Positions 6,410-7,119 of a stretch of 7,119 bases of DNA are shown here, piece by piece (position 1 is the first letter of the stretch; each line of letters begins with the position of its first letter). Origin of the DNA: Planctomycetaceae bacterium. GTDB lineage: Bacteria > Planctomycetota > Planctomycetia > Pirellulales > JAEUIK01. The position numbers and the translations under genes were made by a program. The stretch covers positions 1 through 7,119 of the forward strand of contig WGDQ01000925.1 of NCBI GenBank assembly GCA_015493185.1, read 5' to 3'. Below the pieces are notes generated by a model. The model was given only the letters and a program-made list of their open reading frames with translations. It was not told the origin of the DNA and made no database searches.

Positions 6410-6553
6410 GTGCCGTCGAAACACCGCCAACCCGGAAACGCTGATCCCGAAGACGGGCCGCTCTTCGACCTTCAACGAGCCTCGCGTCCGATCGGGGTTC
6501 CCGCCGCTGCGTCCGAACCGGCGGCCAATACCCTCAATACCCTGATCGCGCCC

Positions 6554-6658
6554 GGGGATCCCTAAGCCGGCCACCCCAAAATAGGGCACCTCAGAATAGG
6601 CCGCCCCAAAATCGGCCACATCAAAACCGGGCGCCTCAAAGCCGGCGAGCCTTAAAAT
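6554..6658. repeat. 15-bp degenerate tandem repeat array
   Basis: Six to seven 15-bp units lie head to tail: clear ones at 6569-6583 (GGCCACCCCAAAATA), 6584-6598, 6599-6613 (GGCCGCCCCAAAATC), 6614-6628 and 6629-6643, with weaker ones at 6554-6568 and 6644-6658. Each has a GGC-rich start and an A-rich end. Since 15 is a multiple of three, the minus frame reads as repeats such as GFDVA, DFGAA and YFGVA, which superficially resemble pentapeptide repeats. Confidence 0.8.
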
Positions 6659-7070
6659 GCCCGGCGACCACACGATGGCCCGGCCGCCGCATCGAAGAGA
6701 AGCCGCAGCGCAACGTCTCCGTCCGACAGAAGAAATGAATGAACCCCCGCAAAGACAAATTCTGCCGATCGCGCGTCTCGCATGGCCCCTTTCGCATCCG
6801 GTTTCACACCCTGCGGCACCGCTACGGCTTTGCACCCGGCGGCCGACAGCCGCGCGCTCGATCCGAAATGCGCCCGTACAATTCAGACAGCCGGAAACCG
6901 CAGACGTGGCCCCAGTCGGGTACCGCATTTGCGGCCATGTTTGCCCGGCCCTGCGGCCGATGACACCCATAACAGGATCACGCCCACGAAACTGCCAACC
7001 TGTGGGCGAACCGCATGACCAACCCGCGGCAAACAAAGTGGACCCCGTTGGGCGAGGCCGGTCGCAAATT

Positions 7071-7100
7071 GTGTCCGGCATGTCCGGGCACGTCCGAAGC
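7071..7100. repeat. Short 10-bp direct repeats
   Basis: GTGTCCGGCA, TGTCCGGGCA and CGTCCGAAGC lie side by side and share TGTCCGG or CGTCCG. The array is short and degenerate, so it may be chance. No function is suggested by its place near the right edge. Confidence 0.3.
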
Positions 7101-7119
7101 ACAATTGCAGCCGCATGCG

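Larger units (their letters stand above)
6284..7119. other. Upstream region without a supported gene
   Basis: About 830 bases in which no open frame on either strand shows a recognisable domain, signal or ribosome binding site. The minus frame continuous with the binding protein is open to 7102 (GTG), but the peptide is Cys- and Gly-rich with irregular codon use and contains the 15-bp repeat translated as pentapeptides. The minus frame 7116-6883 (77 codons) and plus frames 6739-6963 and 6782-7018 are short and featureless. The operon promoter and leader should lie here. I see no tRNA and no manganese riboswitch that I can recognise. Confidence 0.55.

Noticed and set aside
6739..7018. Small genes at the right end (plus 6739-6963, plus 6782-7018, minus 7116-6883)
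   Set aside because: They are short, overlapping on both strands, with no signal, domain or ribosome binding site I can point to.

Overview
The window is GC-rich bacterial DNA with one clear operon, read entirely from the minus strand (right to left). It encodes an ABC importer for divalent metal, most likely manganese, zinc or iron, of the TroABCD/MntABCD type. The order of transcription is: a solute-binding lipoprotein (6229-5210), the ATPase (4850-4050), a first permease (4053-2230) and a second permease (1953-532). Both permeases carry an extra C-terminal domain that looks like a DtxR/MntR metal-dependent repressor (winged helix plus metal-binding/dimerisation helix). This fusion, the long spacers and the TroA-like binding protein suggest a member of the Planctomycetota, perhaps Pirellulales. 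That placement rests on recalled family patterns, not on a search.

Layout from left to right. 1-342 (minus) is the start of a gene that runs off the left edge: a signal-peptide-like N-terminus followed by a Cys-rich, Asp-rich segment. 343-531 is its upstream region and holds a perfect 20-bp palindrome at 425-444. 532-1953 is the second permease. 1954-2229 is a spacer, about half of it an array of 11-bp tandem repeats. 2230-4053 is the first permease, which overlaps the ATPase gene by 4 bases. 4851-5209 is a spacer with a GC-rich hairpin. 5210-6229 is the binding protein. 6230-7119 has no gene I can support; it holds two palindromes and a 15-bp tandem repeat array.

How the parts fit: the lipoprotein would capture metal outside the membrane, the two permeases would form the channel, and the ATPase would drive import. 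The DtxR-like domains on both permeases would be brought together in the complex. They could act as built-in metal sensors that shut down transport, as a membrane-tethered regulator, or both. A palindromic core, TTTGATTMATCAAA, lies in front of the binding-protein gene and again in front of the secreted Cys-rich gene, matching at 13 of 14 positions. This suggests one regulator controls both. No free-standing DtxR/MntR/Fur gene is visible in the window.
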